Assembly: GCF_023347535.1 (NCBI RefSeq)
Contig: NZ_CP094473.1
Location: 1,488,001-1,552,000 of the forward strand
Direction: 5' to 3'
DNA length: 64,000 nucleotides
DNA from: Faecalibacterium sp. HTF-F
Lineage (GTDB): Bacteria; Bacillota; Clostridia; Oscillospirales; Ruminococcaceae
Shown here: one piece after another, positions 16,602 through 25,725 of the stretch
Numbering within the stretch: the first letter of the stretch is position 1
How the letters are laid out: each line of letters begins with the position of its first letter
Notes under the pieces: generated by a model
The model's database searches: none
Seen by the model: only the letters and a program-made list of their open reading frames with translations
Told to the model about the DNA's origin: nothing
Made by a program: the position numbers and the translations under genes

Positions 16602-17942
16602 TCAGTGGATGAACACCGGGCCCAGCGGGTTGGTGATGGGGCTGACGTAGCCGCCCAGCAGCTTGGGGATCGCCAGGCTGATATCGGGCACGAAGGTCAG
16701 CAGCAGCAGTGCAACGAACATGCACAGGTAGAACGGCAGGGTCGCCTTGACGACCTTTTCCATCGGGCGCTTTGCAACGGCAGAGCCGATGAACAGCACA
16801 GCGCCGACAGGAGGAGTCAGCAGGCCGATGCCGCAGTTCAGGACCACGATGATACCGAACTGAATGGGATCGATGCCGATGGAGGTTGCGATGGGCAGCA
16901 GGATGGGGGTAGCGATCAGGATAATGGGAGCCATATCCATGATGCAGCCCAGAACCAGAATGATCAGGTCAATCAGCAGAGCAATGATGTAGGGGTTATT
17001 AGTGACGCTGGTGATGGCATTTGCAGCCAGATCCGGCACATGCAGCATGGTCAGGCAGTTGCCGAAGACCGCAGAGGTAGCAATCAGGATCAGCACGATG
17101 GACAAAGTGTTCACGCACTCATCCAGTGCATACCAGACGCCCTTCCAGTCCAGACCCTTGTAGATGAACACCGACACGAACAGAGAATAGATAACTGCAA
17201 TAGCTGCAGATTCGGTAGCGGTGAACACACCGCCAACAACGCCGAACACAACGATGACAACAGCGGCCAGTGCCCAGATGGAAGTGCCCAGCTGCTTAAC
17301 GAAGCCCTTGATGCTGAACGGAGAGCCCTTGGGATAATTCTCCTTGACCGAGATGATGTAGGAACCGATCATCAGGACGATGGCCAGCAGAGCGCCGGGC
17401 AGATAACCTGCCAGGAACAGGCTGCCGACCGAGATGCCGCCGGCAGTGGTGGCATAAATGACCATATTGTGGCTCGGAGGAACCAGCAGGCCCTCGCAGG
17501 AGGAGGTGATGGTAACAGCGGTGGAGAAGTCGGCGTCGTAGCCCTGATCGACCATCATGGGGATCATGATGGAACCGATGGAAGCGGTATCTGCAGATGC
17601 AGAACCGGAAATGCCGCCGAAGAAGTAGGAGGCAACGATGTTGACCATTGCCATGCCGCCGCGCATCCAGCCCACGCAGGCGTCAGCCAGAGCAATCAGC
17701 TTTTCAGAAATACCGCCGGAGCCCATGAGCACACCCATGGTGATGAAGAACGGCACGGCCATCAGGCTGAAGGACGAGATGCCCTTGACCATCAGACGGC
17801 AGACATCGGTCAGTGCCTGTCCCTGCACCATCAGGCACAGCACGCTGGAAAGACCAACGGCGTATGCAATGGGGAAACGCAGGAAGATCATTACAAAGAA
17901 GCTGACAAGAAGGACAATGATTGCCAGTGTCTGAACTGTCAT
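16602..17942 (-). CDS. dctM: TRAP transporter large permease
   Basis: A 446-residue polytopic membrane protein of the DctM family with about 12 helices, starting MTVQTLAIIVLLVSFF. Family-typical stretches are GGISGSASADTASIG near residue 110 and LLTPPVGAVLF near residue 375. It transports an organic acid with sodium, receiving it from the binding protein. It follows dctQ with one base between stop and start. The substrate cannot be read from the sequence. Confidence 0.94.
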   Translation of the reverse strand: MTVQTLAIIVLLVSFFVMIFLRFPIAYAVGLSSVLCLMVQGQALTDVCRLMVKGISSFSLMAVPFFITMGVLMGSGGISEKLIALADACVGWMRGGMAMVNIVASYFFGGISGSASADTASIGSIMIPMMVDQGYDADFSTAVTITSSCEGLLVPPSHNMVIYATTAGGISVGSLFLAGYLPGALLAIVLMIGSYIISVKENYPKGSPFSIKGFVKQLGTSIWALAAVVIVVFGVVGGVFTATESAAIAVIYSLFVSVFIYKGLDWKGVWYALDECVNTLSIVLILIATSAVFGNCLTMLHVPDLAANAITSVTNNPYIIALLIDLIILVLGCIMDMAPIILIATPILLPIATSIGIDPIQFGIIVVLNCGIGLLTPPVGAVLFIGSAVAKRPMEKVVKATLPFYLCMFVALLLLTFVPDISLAIPKLLGGYVSPITNPLGPVFIH

Positions 17943-17943
17943 A

Positions 17944-18465
17944 TTACACTTCCTCCTTTACAAAAATGCTCTTGATGTGGTTGTACAGTGCCTCGATCTC
18001 GAAGATGATCATGGCAACACCGGCCAGAGGCACCGGGAAGTACATCCAGAAGCGGCTCAGCCAGGGCATGGACACGTAGAAGCCACGGCCGCCCAGAGTA
18101 GTGGCATAGTTCCAGCCGACCACCATCATGATGACGCCCAGAATGCACACGGCGAGGTCGGCCAGAATATCCAGCACCTTGACGGCGATCTTGGGCAGAT
18201 ACACGTCAAACGCAGTCATGCGGATATGGGCGCCGCGGCGGATGGCCAGAGCAGCACTCAGCACAGCCATGTAGCTCATGCAGGTCAGCACAACTTCTTC
18301 CGACCATGCCGGGTCCGGGATGAACGAGACGTAACGACCGATGACCGACATGGTAGTGATGAGGATATCTGCGATCAGCAGCAGCTTGCAGATAAACAGA
18401 ACCACTTTGTAGGTGATGTCGTACGCCGGCTTGATCTTATCCAGAGTGGTAAAGATTTTCGGCAT
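17944..18465 (-). CDS. dctQ: TRAP transporter small permease
   Basis: A 173-residue protein with four predicted helices and the DctQ-type stretch WSEEVVLTCMSYMAVLSAALAIRRGAHI (residues 54-81). It is the small membrane partner of DctM. GGAGG lies six bases before the ATG. An intercistronic hairpin separates it from the upstream dctP gene. Confidence 0.92.
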   Translation of the reverse strand: MPKIFTTLDKIKPAYDITYKVVLFICKLLLIADILITTMSVIGRYVSFIPDPAWSEEVVLTCMSYMAVLSAALAIRRGAHIRMTAFDVYLPKIAVKVLDILADLAVCILGVIMMVVGWNYATTLGGRGFYVSMPWLSRFWMYFPVPLAGVAMIIFEIEALYNHIKSIFVKEEV

Positions 18466-18481
18466 ATGAATTCCTCCATAT

Positions 18482-18530
18482 AAAAAACCCGGCAGGTCTG
18501 CGGGCGTATCCCGTAGTCCCCCGCCGGGCT
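18482..18530 (-). terminator. Hairpin between dctP and dctQ
   Basis: Minus-strand hairpin AGCCCGGCGGG/CCTGCCGGGTT with an internal CTACGGGATACGCC section and T6. Its place inside the operon suggests partial termination or 3' end protection, giving more binding protein than permease. Confidence 0.6.
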
Positions 18531-18564
18531 ATGTACTATCTCAGAACAGGAAAGGCTTTTTCAA

Positions 18565-19647
18565 TTATGCCTTCATGTCCAGCAGCTGCTGATACAGCTC
18601 AGCCTGATCGGAGGTGTTCTCGCTGATGACCTTAGCGCAGGCCTCCTGCCAGGGTGCCTTGTCGTCAACATCCACAACATTGCAGCCGGAGCTCTTCAGC
18701 TCCTCCAGAACCTTGTTCTCAGCGGTCTCGGACAGGTCTGCATTGAAGGCCTGCGTATCAGCACCAGCCTCCATGATGGCAGCCTGCTGGTTCTCGGTCA
18801 GCTTGCCCCATGCGTTATCGGTGATAACAGCCTGAACAGCACCCAGAGTGTGGCCGTCCAGGATCAGGTTGTTGGCAACCTCGGGGAATGCATTGGACTT
18901 GTAGTTTGCGATGGGCTGCTCAGCACCATCCACAACACCGGTCTGCAGTGCGCTGTACAGCTCACCGAAGGAAACGACGGTGGGGTTAGCGCCCAGACCC
19001 TCGACCAGGCCGTTCATGACGGGGTCGTTGGACACGCGCAGCTTCAGGCCCTTGAAATCATCAATGCCGGAAACAGGGTTGACCGTGAAGAAGTGACGGA
19101 AGCCCTCTTCGCCGTAGAAGACACCACGAACGGGCAGGCCCAGCTCCTGAGGCTCGTTCAGGAACTCAGGTGCCAGATCGCTGTTGGCAAAGTTCCAGAA
19201 GTGTGCGCGGTTCTCGAAGGTGAAGGGAATGGACAGCAGCTTGGACTTGTTGCAGCCGTAGCTGGTCAGTGCAAAAGCGGAGATACGGCTCATATCGATG
19301 GAGGTAGAACCGCCCAGGATTGCGTCCAGAACGTCGTTCTCAGAGCCCAGAACACCGGAAGCCTGCACATCGATGACGACGGAACCGCCGGTCAGCTCTT
19401 CCACCTTCTCCTTGAAGTGGGTAGCGGTCTGGCCAACGATGGTGTCCAGCGGGTTGACCTCGGCGTAAACCAGAGTCACCTTGGGATCGTTTGCAGCAGC
19501 AGTAGCATCACCGGCAGCGGAAGCAGCTGCAGAAGAAGCGGTGGATGCAGCAGTAGAGCTGCTGGAACCGCCGCATGCGGTCAGAGCAGCAGCAGCGGCA
19601 GCGGCACCTGCGACTGCCAGAAAGCTACGACGAGAAATCTTTTTCAT
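18565..19647 (-). CDS. dctP: TRAP transporter substrate-binding protein
   Basis: A 360-residue lipoprotein with a signal peptide containing SRRSFLA (twin-arginine type) and lipobox LTAC, followed by a Ser/Ala linker. The DctP fold has the substrate-binding Arg region GLKLRVSNDPVMNGLVEGLG near residue 185 and GVVDGAEQPIANYKS near residue 223. It feeds DctQM. The ATG at 19647 has AAGGAGG ten bases upstream; the longer in-frame extension overlaps the promoter and is rejected. Confidence 0.93.
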   Translation of the reverse strand: MKKISRRSFLAVAGAAAAAAALTACGGSSSSTAASTASSAAASAAGDATAAANDPKVTLVYAEVNPLDTIVGQTATHFKEKVEELTGGSVVIDVQASGVLGSENDVLDAILGGSTSIDMSRISAFALTSYGCNKSKLLSIPFTFENRAHFWNFANSDLAPEFLNEPQELGLPVRGVFYGEEGFRHFFTVNPVSGIDDFKGLKLRVSNDPVMNGLVEGLGANPTVVSFGELYSALQTGVVDGAEQPIANYKSNAFPEVANNLILDGHTLGAVQAVITDNAWGKLTENQQAAIMEAGADTQAFNADLSETAENKVLEELKSSGCNVVDVDDKAPWQEACAKVISENTSDQAELYQQLLDMKA

Positions 19648-19720
19648 AAGTAAGTCCTCCTTAAATCTCCCGAACAGCACGGCCTGCACAGGGCCCGGAT
19701 GCTGTTCATTTACTGTACAC

Positions 19721-19749
19721 ACTTTAGCAAATTTTTTTAACTGAAACAA
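19721..19749 (-). promoter_or_regulatory. Promoter of the dctPQM operon
   Basis: Minus-strand TTGTTT (19744-19749), 17-base spacer, TAAAGT (19721-19726). Weak -35, fitting a promoter that needs an activator. Confidence 0.5.
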
Positions 19750-19757
19750 GGGCTTTC

Positions 19758-19787
19758 AAAAAATGTCCTGTTTTTTGAAAAAATGTC
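19758..19787 (-). promoter_or_regulatory. Paired direct repeats, likely activator site
   Basis: Two exact copies of GACATTTTTT on the minus strand (19778-19787 and 19758-19767), 20 bases apart centre to centre, the nearer one ending eight bases from the -35 of dctP. Direct repeats two helical turns apart beside the -35 are the usual layout for AraC-type activators, and an AraC-type response regulator is encoded at 21000-21803. Confidence 0.55.
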
Positions 19788-19880
19788 AGAATTTCTTTTG
19801 TGAAAAACGCCAAACGCTTTACTTTTTGTTTGTGCACCTTCTCCTAATATATGGATACATTCATGTATTCAATAGAAAAA

Positions 19881-19930
19881 CAAAGTGCTGGATGCCCTCC
19901 CCTTTTGGGTCCAGAGCACACAGCACTTTG
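19881..19930 (-). terminator. Terminator between the TRAP sensor operon and dctP
   Basis: Stem CAAAGTGCTG/CAGCACTTTG enclosing a GC-rich arm, 63 bases after the sensor operon. The T-run on the minus strand is short (TTTGTTTTTC), so efficiency is uncertain. The remaining bases between 19648 and 19992 hold the dctP promoter and repeats. Confidence 0.55.
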
Positions 19931-19992
19931 CCGGTTCTTTATTCTGTTTTTCTGATTTCTTTGCCCATCTTTTCCGGGCTTTGCTGTAAGGC

Positions 19993-21003
19993 TTATGCCT
20001 GCTGAATGCGGGCGATAAGCCCGCTCTGCTCTGCAAACAGGTCGTACATGGGCTGAACCGCCGCACAGAACTTTTCTTTTTCCGCCTCATCCAGCTCGGT
20101 CACTTCAATACCGACCGCACGCATGTTCTCTTCGGATTCCGCTTCCTGCTGCGCCCAGAGCTTCCGCTCCACCTTGGCGCTCTCCCGGGCGCACATGCGG
20201 ATGATCTCCGGATAGCTCTCACCCAGTTCGGCCAGCTTTTCCATCACCATGGGGCTTGCCAGCTGCACTTCCGGCACGCGGGTGTGCTCGTCCTTCAGGA
20301 AATACGGTGCCACCTCGTAGTGACCCATGGCCTCGTAGCTGGGCCAGTTGTTCTCCGCACCATCGATCTCACCGTTGTGCAGAGCGGCATACACCTTGCT
20401 GTACACCACCTTTACCGGCTTTGCGCCGAGGTCGGTGATCATTTCGCTCATCATATCCGATTCCTGCACGCGGATGGTCAGGCCCTGCAGATCCGCAAGG
20501 CCTGTCACCTTCTGCCGGGTGTAGATGCTGCGCACACCGGCATCAAACCACGACAGTCCCGTCAGCTCCAGCGACTCCAGCATGGAGAGAAATTCGTCGC
20601 CGATGGTCCCATCCAGCACGCGCCACATCTGGTCAGCGTCGGTGTAAAGGTACGGCAGCTGCAATACGCTCAGCGCCGGCTCGTACTCTGCCAGCTGGCT
20701 GAGGGACACGCGGGAGAAGTCAATGCCGCCAAACTGCATCTGCTGGATCACGCTCTGCTCCGCGCCCAGCTCTCCCCCGCTGTACACCAGCACTTTGACC
20801 CGCCCATTGGTGCGCTGGGCTACAAGGTCTGCAAAGGCCAGCGCTGCCTGCGTAGTAGGATAATCCTCCGGCTGGTTCTCCGCATAGCGCAGGATCAGCT
20901 CTGCCCCCGGCTCGTCCTGTACCGGCTGGTGGCCGCAGCCGGCCATCGGCAGGGTCAGCACCGCCGCGCCGAACAGGGCGGTGAGCATCTGACGGCGGGT
21001 CAC
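19993..21003 (-). CDS. DctP-family lipoprotein, probable sensor subunit
   Basis: A 336-residue DctP-family binding protein with a lipobox (LTLPMAGC). The conserved region LTIRVQESDMMSEMITDLGAKP near residue 172 includes the substrate-contacting Arg. It is encoded in one overlapping unit with a histidine kinase and response regulator, not with the permeases, so it probably presents the ligand to the kinase rather than to a transporter. The start is GTG at 21003, overlapping the regulator stop, with GGGAGG upstream. Confidence 0.87.
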   Translation of the reverse strand: MTRRQMLTALFGAAVLTLPMAGCGHQPVQDEPGAELILRYAENQPEDYPTTQAALAFADLVAQRTNGRVKVLVYSGGELGAEQSVIQQMQFGGIDFSRVSLSQLAEYEPALSVLQLPYLYTDADQMWRVLDGTIGDEFLSMLESLELTGLSWFDAGVRSIYTRQKVTGLADLQGLTIRVQESDMMSEMITDLGAKPVKVVYSKVYAALHNGEIDGAENNWPSYEAMGHYEVAPYFLKDEHTRVPEVQLASPMVMEKLAELGESYPEIIRMCARESAKVERKLWAQQEAESEENMRAVGIEVTELDEAEKEKFCAAVQPMYDLFAEQSGLIARIQQA

Positions 21004-21803
21004 AGGCGGGCCTCCCGAATCGTCTTTGCCGCCTCTTTGCGGTACTGGGTAGGCGTCATGCCGGTGCGCTTCTTAAAAGTACGGGCAAAATAACTGGAAT
21101 CCTCGTAGCCCACCATGGAAGCTACCTCCGCTGCCGAACGGAACGGGTCGGTGAGCAACTCCTTGGCGGCGTTGATGCGCAGTTCGGTCAGGCAGTCCAG
21201 AAAGTTGGTCTTCTGGTATTTTTTGAACTGCGCGGAAAGATACGCCGGGCTGATATGCAGGATCTCGCTCACGCTGTCCAGTGAGAGGTCAAACATATAG
21301 TTATCCTCCATGTACTTGCGTACGTGGGCCATGACCAGTGCGTTGCGGTCATTTTCCCCTGCTTCGGCGGCATCACCCTCCGGATCAGCTTCCGGCTCCA
21401 CCGGAGCCAGCTCTGCAAGGCGGCGGCCCGCTTCGATCTGGCGCATGGCTTTGCGGATGGAAGCTTCCACTTCGTCCGGGTTCACCGGCTTGAGCAGATA
21501 ATCGCAGGCACCCAGATGCATGGCCTCGTGGGCGTACTGGAACAGACTGTAGGCCGTAACAAAGATCACCTTGCACTCCGGGCGCTGTTCCAGCACGGCG
21601 CGGGCTGCATCCAGACCGTTCATACCGGGCATCTCAATGTCCATCAGGATCAGGTCTGCGCCCCACAGCACCGCCGTATCCGCCGCCTTGCGGCCGTTTT
21701 CAGCTGTCTCAATGGTGATCTCGTGCTCAAAGCGGCGGGCAACGATATCCGCCAGAGCTTCTCTTTCCAGTACTTCGTCATCCGCGATCAACAGGCGAAT
21801 CAT
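21000..21803 (-). CDS. AraC-type response regulator
   Basis: A 267-residue YesN-like regulator. The receiver domain has the acidic pair in ADDE, the phosphorylated Asp in LILMDIEMPG near residue 55 and Lys in YLLKPVNPDE near residue 105. The C-terminal AraC domain spans about residues 160-262, with VASMVGYEDSSYFARTFKKRTGMTPTQYR. It should be phosphorylated by the kinase encoded just upstream and probably activates dctPQM through the repeats at 19758-19787. Both ends overlap neighbours by ATGA or similar. Confidence 0.93.
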   Translation of the reverse strand: MIRLLIADDEVLEREALADIVARRFEHEITIETAENGRKAADTAVLWGADLILMDIEMPGMNGLDAARAVLEQRPECKVIFVTAYSLFQYAHEAMHLGACDYLLKPVNPDEVEASIRKAMRQIEAGRRLAELAPVEPEADPEGDAAEAGENDRNALVMAHVRKYMEDNYMFDLSLDSVSEILHISPAYLSAQFKKYQKTNFLDCLTELRINAAKELLTDPFRSAAEVASMVGYEDSSYFARTFKKRTGMTPTQYRKEAAKTIREARL

Positions 21804-23323
21804 TCCTCAAACTCCTCCTCATTTTCCACCAATGGCAGGTACAGCACCACCGCCGTACCGCGTCCCGGATGGGACCGTATCACAAGGCGGCTGTTCCGGT
21901 CCAGCAGACGCAGACGGGCTGCCACATTATAGATGCCAATATGTTCCCAGCGCTCACCGGGCTGACTGAGCGCCCCGCGCAGCTGCTGTAATCGTTCCGG
22001 CTGGATGCCCACGCCGTTATCCACTACACGGATGCACAACAGGTGTTTCTCCCGCAGCGGGTTGACCCGGATGCGCACCACACCGCCCTCCTCTTTGGGG
22101 CAGATGCCGTGCTTGAAGGCATTTTCCACGACAGGCTGCAAAATAAAGGACGGCACCATGGTCTCGGTTAGATCCAGCAAATCGGAAAAGCGCCACTCCA
22201 TGCGCACACGCTCGCCAAAGCGGACATGGTAGATGGAATAGTATTCATCCACAATGCGCACCTCGCGGGAAAGCGGCACCTGTTCATCGTTGCTCATCAG
22301 ACTGTAGCGCAGCAGATGCGAAAGCGCCATGATGAGCGCCTGGGTACGGTAGGCCGTCTCGGTGCCGGCAGTCTGCTGGATTACGTTCAGGGTGTTGAAC
22401 AGAAAGTGCGGGTCGATCTGGCTGCGCAGCTGCTGCAGCCTGCTGCGCTCCATGCGGTTCTGCAGTTCCAGTGCTTCGGTCTTCTGGCGGTGCAGCTCCC
22501 GCTCGATCTCGTTTTTCTCCTGCAGGGTCGTCATCTGCTGGGCCATGGAGTGCTTCATAATGTTGAAGGACTCCGCCAGCTGGGCGATCTCCGGCTGCTT
22601 GGGCAGTGGAATATCCGGGATGTCGAATTTGCTCCGGCCAATGGCGCGGGATGCTGCGATCATCTGCTGCACCGGCGTGAGCAGCCGCATAACCATCAGG
22701 CCAGTAACGCAGCCCAGAGCCACGCACAGGGCCACCACGACCGTCTGCAGCAAAACAATGCGCTCGTTCAGAGCCGAGATGACGGTGTAGGAACCCTGTG
22801 CGTCCAGAATGGCCGTTTCCAGCAATTGCAGGGTGTACTGGCTCAGATAATCCCCGCAGGGCAGGATCTTTGCATAGTAAAGCTGCGAGGCTGCAGCGTC
22901 ATTCCCGCTGCGCAGGTCGCTCTGCAGCTCTTCCAGCAGGCCAGTATAGGTCTGGTAGACGGTATCCACCGCGCCGTACAGAACCCGCTGCTCATCACTG
23001 ACATTCTCCAGCTCTTCCAGACTGGTGCCGATGCGCCACAACCACGCATTGCAGGTCGAGGACGCAGACTGAAGCCGTTCCATGAGCTCATCCGTTTCGC
23101 TGTTCTCCCAGCGGTAGTTTTCCAGCACGGAAATAGAGCTTTCTACACCGCCCTGAAAGCGGCTGATGGCATTGAAGCTGCCCATCTGCGCGTCCTGTAC
23201 CGCCTGCACTGCTCTGGACTGGTAGCCATTGAGCGCGAGCTGCATGGCAAAGGCCGCAAAAAATGCTGCCAGACACAGGCCCATGCGCTGCTTGAGGGTA
23301 AAACGCCATTTGCGGTGCTGCAA
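21800..23323 (-). CDS. YesM-type sensor histidine kinase
   Basis: A 507-residue kinase with one helix at about residues 12-30 and another at about 190-212, leaving an extracellular sensor of about 160 residues, then a HAMP region, a coiled coil and the His_kinase motif QIDPHFLFN near residue 315. The ATP-binding part has VVENAFKHGI and VVDNGVGIQ. Partner of the AraC-type regulator. The start is TTG at 23323, with GGGAGG nine bases upstream. Confidence 0.92.
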   Translation of the reverse strand: MQHRKWRFTLKQRMGLCLAAFFAAFAMQLALNGYQSRAVQAVQDAQMGSFNAISRFQGGVESSISVLENYRWENSETDELMERLQSASSTCNAWLWRIGTSLEELENVSDEQRVLYGAVDTVYQTYTGLLEELQSDLRSGNDAAASQLYYAKILPCGDYLSQYTLQLLETAILDAQGSYTVISALNERIVLLQTVVVALCVALGCVTGLMVMRLLTPVQQMIAASRAIGRSKFDIPDIPLPKQPEIAQLAESFNIMKHSMAQQMTTLQEKNEIERELHRQKTEALELQNRMERSRLQQLRSQIDPHFLFNTLNVIQQTAGTETAYRTQALIMALSHLLRYSLMSNDEQVPLSREVRIVDEYYSIYHVRFGERVRMEWRFSDLLDLTETMVPSFILQPVVENAFKHGICPKEEGGVVRIRVNPLREKHLLCIRVVDNGVGIQPERLQQLRGALSQPGERWEHIGIYNVAARLRLLDRNSRLVIRSHPGRGTAVVLYLPLVENEEEFEE

Positions 23324-23356
23324 TACCTGCCGCCTCCCTTTGTTTTATAATAGCTT

Positions 23357-23386
23357 ATTCTACCACGCATTGGGCCGGATTGGCAA
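23357..23386 (-). promoter_or_regulatory. Promoter of the TRAP sensor operon
   Basis: Minus-strand TTGCCA (23381-23386), 18-base spacer, TAGAAT (23357-23362), 34 bases upstream of the kinase start. Confidence 0.55.
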
Positions 23387-23404
23387 GGTTTGTGCGGGTT
23401 TCTC

Positions 23405-23433
23405 TTGCCTAAACCTCGCAATTGTGGTACGAT
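23405..23433 (+). promoter_or_regulatory. Promoter of the YcxB-like gene
   Basis: Plus-strand TTGCCT (23405-23410), 17-base spacer, TACGAT (23428-23433), 29 bases before the start and back to back with the kinase promoter. Confidence 0.5.
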
Positions 23434-23462
23434 GCCTATAAATACAAATAGGAGGCGACTCT

Positions 23463-23996
23463 ATGTCCCATACCATTTCCGTTTCCACCACCATGGATGG
23501 ACCCGGCTTCCATGATTTTGCCGTGTTTGACGCATTCCATCACCGCAAAGCATGGCTGCGTCCCGCCATTTTTGCCGCCATCATGCTGGCTTTTGCCGCC
23601 GTCTGCCTTTCGCAGCTGGGCAAGCGCCCGGGTGCCGGGCTGCTGGCTGCTGTGCTGGCCATTGTGGGCATCGGCCTGCCGGCAAGCTACTTTTACTCCT
23701 TTTTTCACAGCGTATCCAAGCAGATCCGGCAGATGCACCTGCCGCGAGCCTTCTACCGCGTGGAACTGGCCGACACCGGCATCGCCGTGTGGATGTACGG
23801 TCAGCAGGACAAACCCGAACCTACCAACCGCCACGCATGGGACAATTTTTACTGTGCCTACCGCACAGACAACGCTGTGTACCTCTACGTGGAAAAAGAA
23901 AAGGCCTACTTACTGAATGACCGCATGGAAGCGGTATGGCAGTTTTTGACCGGCATCCTGCCAAAGGAAAAGCTGCATGACTGCCGAAAAGCATAA
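23463..23996 (+). CDS. YcxB-like membrane protein
   Basis: A 177-residue protein with two close transmembrane helices (about residues 33-50 and 57-77) and a C-terminal cytoplasmic domain. The stretch RHAWDNFYCAYRTDNAVYLYVEKEKAYLLNDR matches the YcxB-like family pattern, whose role is unknown. AGGAGG lies eight bases before the ATG. It is the only plus-strand gene in the left half of the window and is divergent from the TRAP kinase operon. Confidence 0.75.
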   Translation: MSHTISVSTTMDGPGFHDFAVFDAFHHRKAWLRPAIFAAIMLAFAAVCLSQLGKRPGAGLLAAVLAIVGIGLPASYFYSFFHSVSKQIRQMHLPRAFYRVELADTGIAVWMYGQQDKPEPTNRHAWDNFYCAYRTDNAVYLYVEKEKAYLLNDRMEAVWQFLTGILPKEKLHDCRKA

Positions 23997-24016
23997 GATC
24001 CAGCATACATACAGAC

Positions 24017-24054
24017 AAAAAGAACTGCTGATGAGATGTCAGCAGTTCTTTTTT
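24017..24054 (+). terminator. Terminator of the YcxB-like gene
   Basis: Hairpin AAGAACTGCTGA/TCAGCAGTTCTT followed by T6, flanked by A5 on the other side; works on both strands. Confidence 0.88.
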
Positions 24055-24060
24055 GTATAT

Positions 24061-24100
24061 AAAAAACCCACGCTGCGGCAAAGCAAAGCGCAGCGCGGGT
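24061..24100 (-). terminator. Terminator of uxuAB
   Basis: Minus-strand hairpin CCCGCGCTGCG/CCGCAGCGTGGG followed by T6, about 30 bases after the uxuB stop. Confidence 0.85.
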
Positions 24101-24132
24101 GCGAAGATATCTTAAATTATCGTGTCAGCAGA

Positions 24133-25725
24133 TCAACGGGCCAGCGTATACTTGTGCAGGGTCTTGCGCACAGCGCCGGGGCCTGCAAACAGCTCCTTGG
24201 CCATGGACTCGATTTTCTCGCCCAGACCAACGGCATACAGATCCACACCGAACACGTCAACACGGCTGTACAGCTTCTTCAGGCAGCTGAAGTCCTGCTC
24301 GCCTTCCTTGACCTCCAGCGGAGCAACGATGGCCTGCAGTTCAGCCAGCAGCGGATCGGTGGAAGGCTCAAAGGCCTGACCATTGTCGTCGATGCCCTTC
24401 AGGTAGCGGGCATAGCCTGCCAGCACCAGCGGGATCAGGATCAGGTTGCTCTTGTCCAGACCACGTGCCTCGTATGCCTTGATCGTCTCACCAAAGCGGA
24501 TGGCCAGCTTCTGAGAGGTATCGGTTACAATACGCTGGGGAGCATCGGGCATGAAGGGGTTGGGCAGACGGCGGTTGATGACAGCGCCGATGAACTCATA
24601 GGGGTTCAGCACGCCGGGATCAACGACCACAGGCATAGCCTCGATATAGCCGATCTTCTGGATGAAAGCACGCAGATCCTCGTCTGCCATCTCGGCAGAG
24701 ATGAGGGTGTAGCCCAGCATGCAGCCATAGATGGACATGGCAGTGTGCAGGGGGTTCAGGCAGGTGCAGACCTTCATCTTCTCGATCTTGTCAACGGTCT
24801 CGCGGTCGCAGTACAGCACACCGCCCAGCTCCAGCGGAGGACGGCCATTGGTGTAGTGATCCTCGATGCACAGGTACTGGGTCTCCTCGGCGTTGACGAA
24901 GGGTGCAGTGAAGGTGTGCTTCTCGGTGACGATGGTGTAGTTGTCCTCAAAGCCGTCGTCAGCCAGCATCTTCTGCACCTTGGCGTCCGGGCGCGGGGTG
25001 ATCTTGTCGATCATGCTCCAGGGGAAGGTGATCTTGGTCTCGTCCTGCACATAGGCCAGGAACTCGGCGGGTACCAGACCCTGCTCCACCCACTTTGCGG
25101 CGTAGGCGTGGACAGCATTCTTGACCTTATCGCCATTGTGAGAGCAGTTGTCCATGCTCTGAACGGTCAGGGGCAGCTTGCCGGCCTTGAAGCGCTCGTA
25201 CAGCAGAGCAGTGACCTTGCCCATAGCCAGCACGGGGGTCAGGCCGCGCTCCAGATCAGCAGGAGCAACGCCGTAGCCCTTCTCGGTAATGGTGAAGGAG
25301 ATCATCTGCAGGCTGGGGTTCTGGAAGATCTCCACCAGACGTGCCCAGTCCTCGCCGAAGGAGTAGTCAGCCTTCAGGCTCTCGGTGACGGAAGCCACGA
25401 CCTTCTTTTCGATCTCGCCGGTGGACTTCAGGCAGACCAGCAGGCTCATATTGTCGTAGGGACGATAAGCCTTGTCGACAATCTCGTAGTCGAAGCTCTC
25501 GGCCACGATGACACCGCGGTCATACTTGCCGGTGTTCAGCGCATCGTTCAGGATGGCAGCCGGGAAAGCGCGGAAGATGTTGCCTGCACCGAAGTGCACC
25601 CAGGTGGGCTCGGCGTGGGTCTTGGCCTTGACAGCCTCGATATCGAATTTGGGCAGCTCATAGCCCTTTTCTGCCCATTCGGCAGACAGATTGCCATTTT
25701 TGATCTCAGACAGCTTCATATTCAT
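24133..25725 (-). CDS. uxuB: Fructuronate reductase (mannitol dehydrogenase family)
   Basis: A 530-residue long-chain polyol dehydrogenase. The Rossmann entry is WVHFGAGNIFRAFPAAI (residues 41-57), and a catalytic-region Lys-Asn-His type segment is seen around DNCSHNGDKVKNAV near residue 192. With UxuA beside it, the likely reaction is NADH-dependent reduction of fructuronate to mannonate; tagaturonate or mannitol are alternatives from the family alone. It overlaps uxuA by four bases. ATG codons at 25725 and 25719 are both possible; the second has the better ribosome-site distance. Confidence 0.87.
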   Translation of the reverse strand: MNMKLSEIKNGNLSAEWAEKGYELPKFDIEAVKAKTHAEPTWVHFGAGNIFRAFPAAILNDALNTGKYDRGVIVAESFDYEIVDKAYRPYDNMSLLVCLKSTGEIEKKVVASVTESLKADYSFGEDWARLVEIFQNPSLQMISFTITEKGYGVAPADLERGLTPVLAMGKVTALLYERFKAGKLPLTVQSMDNCSHNGDKVKNAVHAYAAKWVEQGLVPAEFLAYVQDETKITFPWSMIDKITPRPDAKVQKMLADDGFEDNYTIVTEKHTFTAPFVNAEETQYLCIEDHYTNGRPPLELGGVLYCDRETVDKIEKMKVCTCLNPLHTAMSIYGCMLGYTLISAEMADEDLRAFIQKIGYIEAMPVVVDPGVLNPYEFIGAVINRRLPNPFMPDAPQRIVTDTSQKLAIRFGETIKAYEARGLDKSNLILIPLVLAGYARYLKGIDDNGQAFEPSTDPLLAELQAIVAPLEVKEGEQDFSCLKKLYSRVDVFGVDLYAVGLGEKIESMAKELFAGPGAVRKTLHKYTLAR

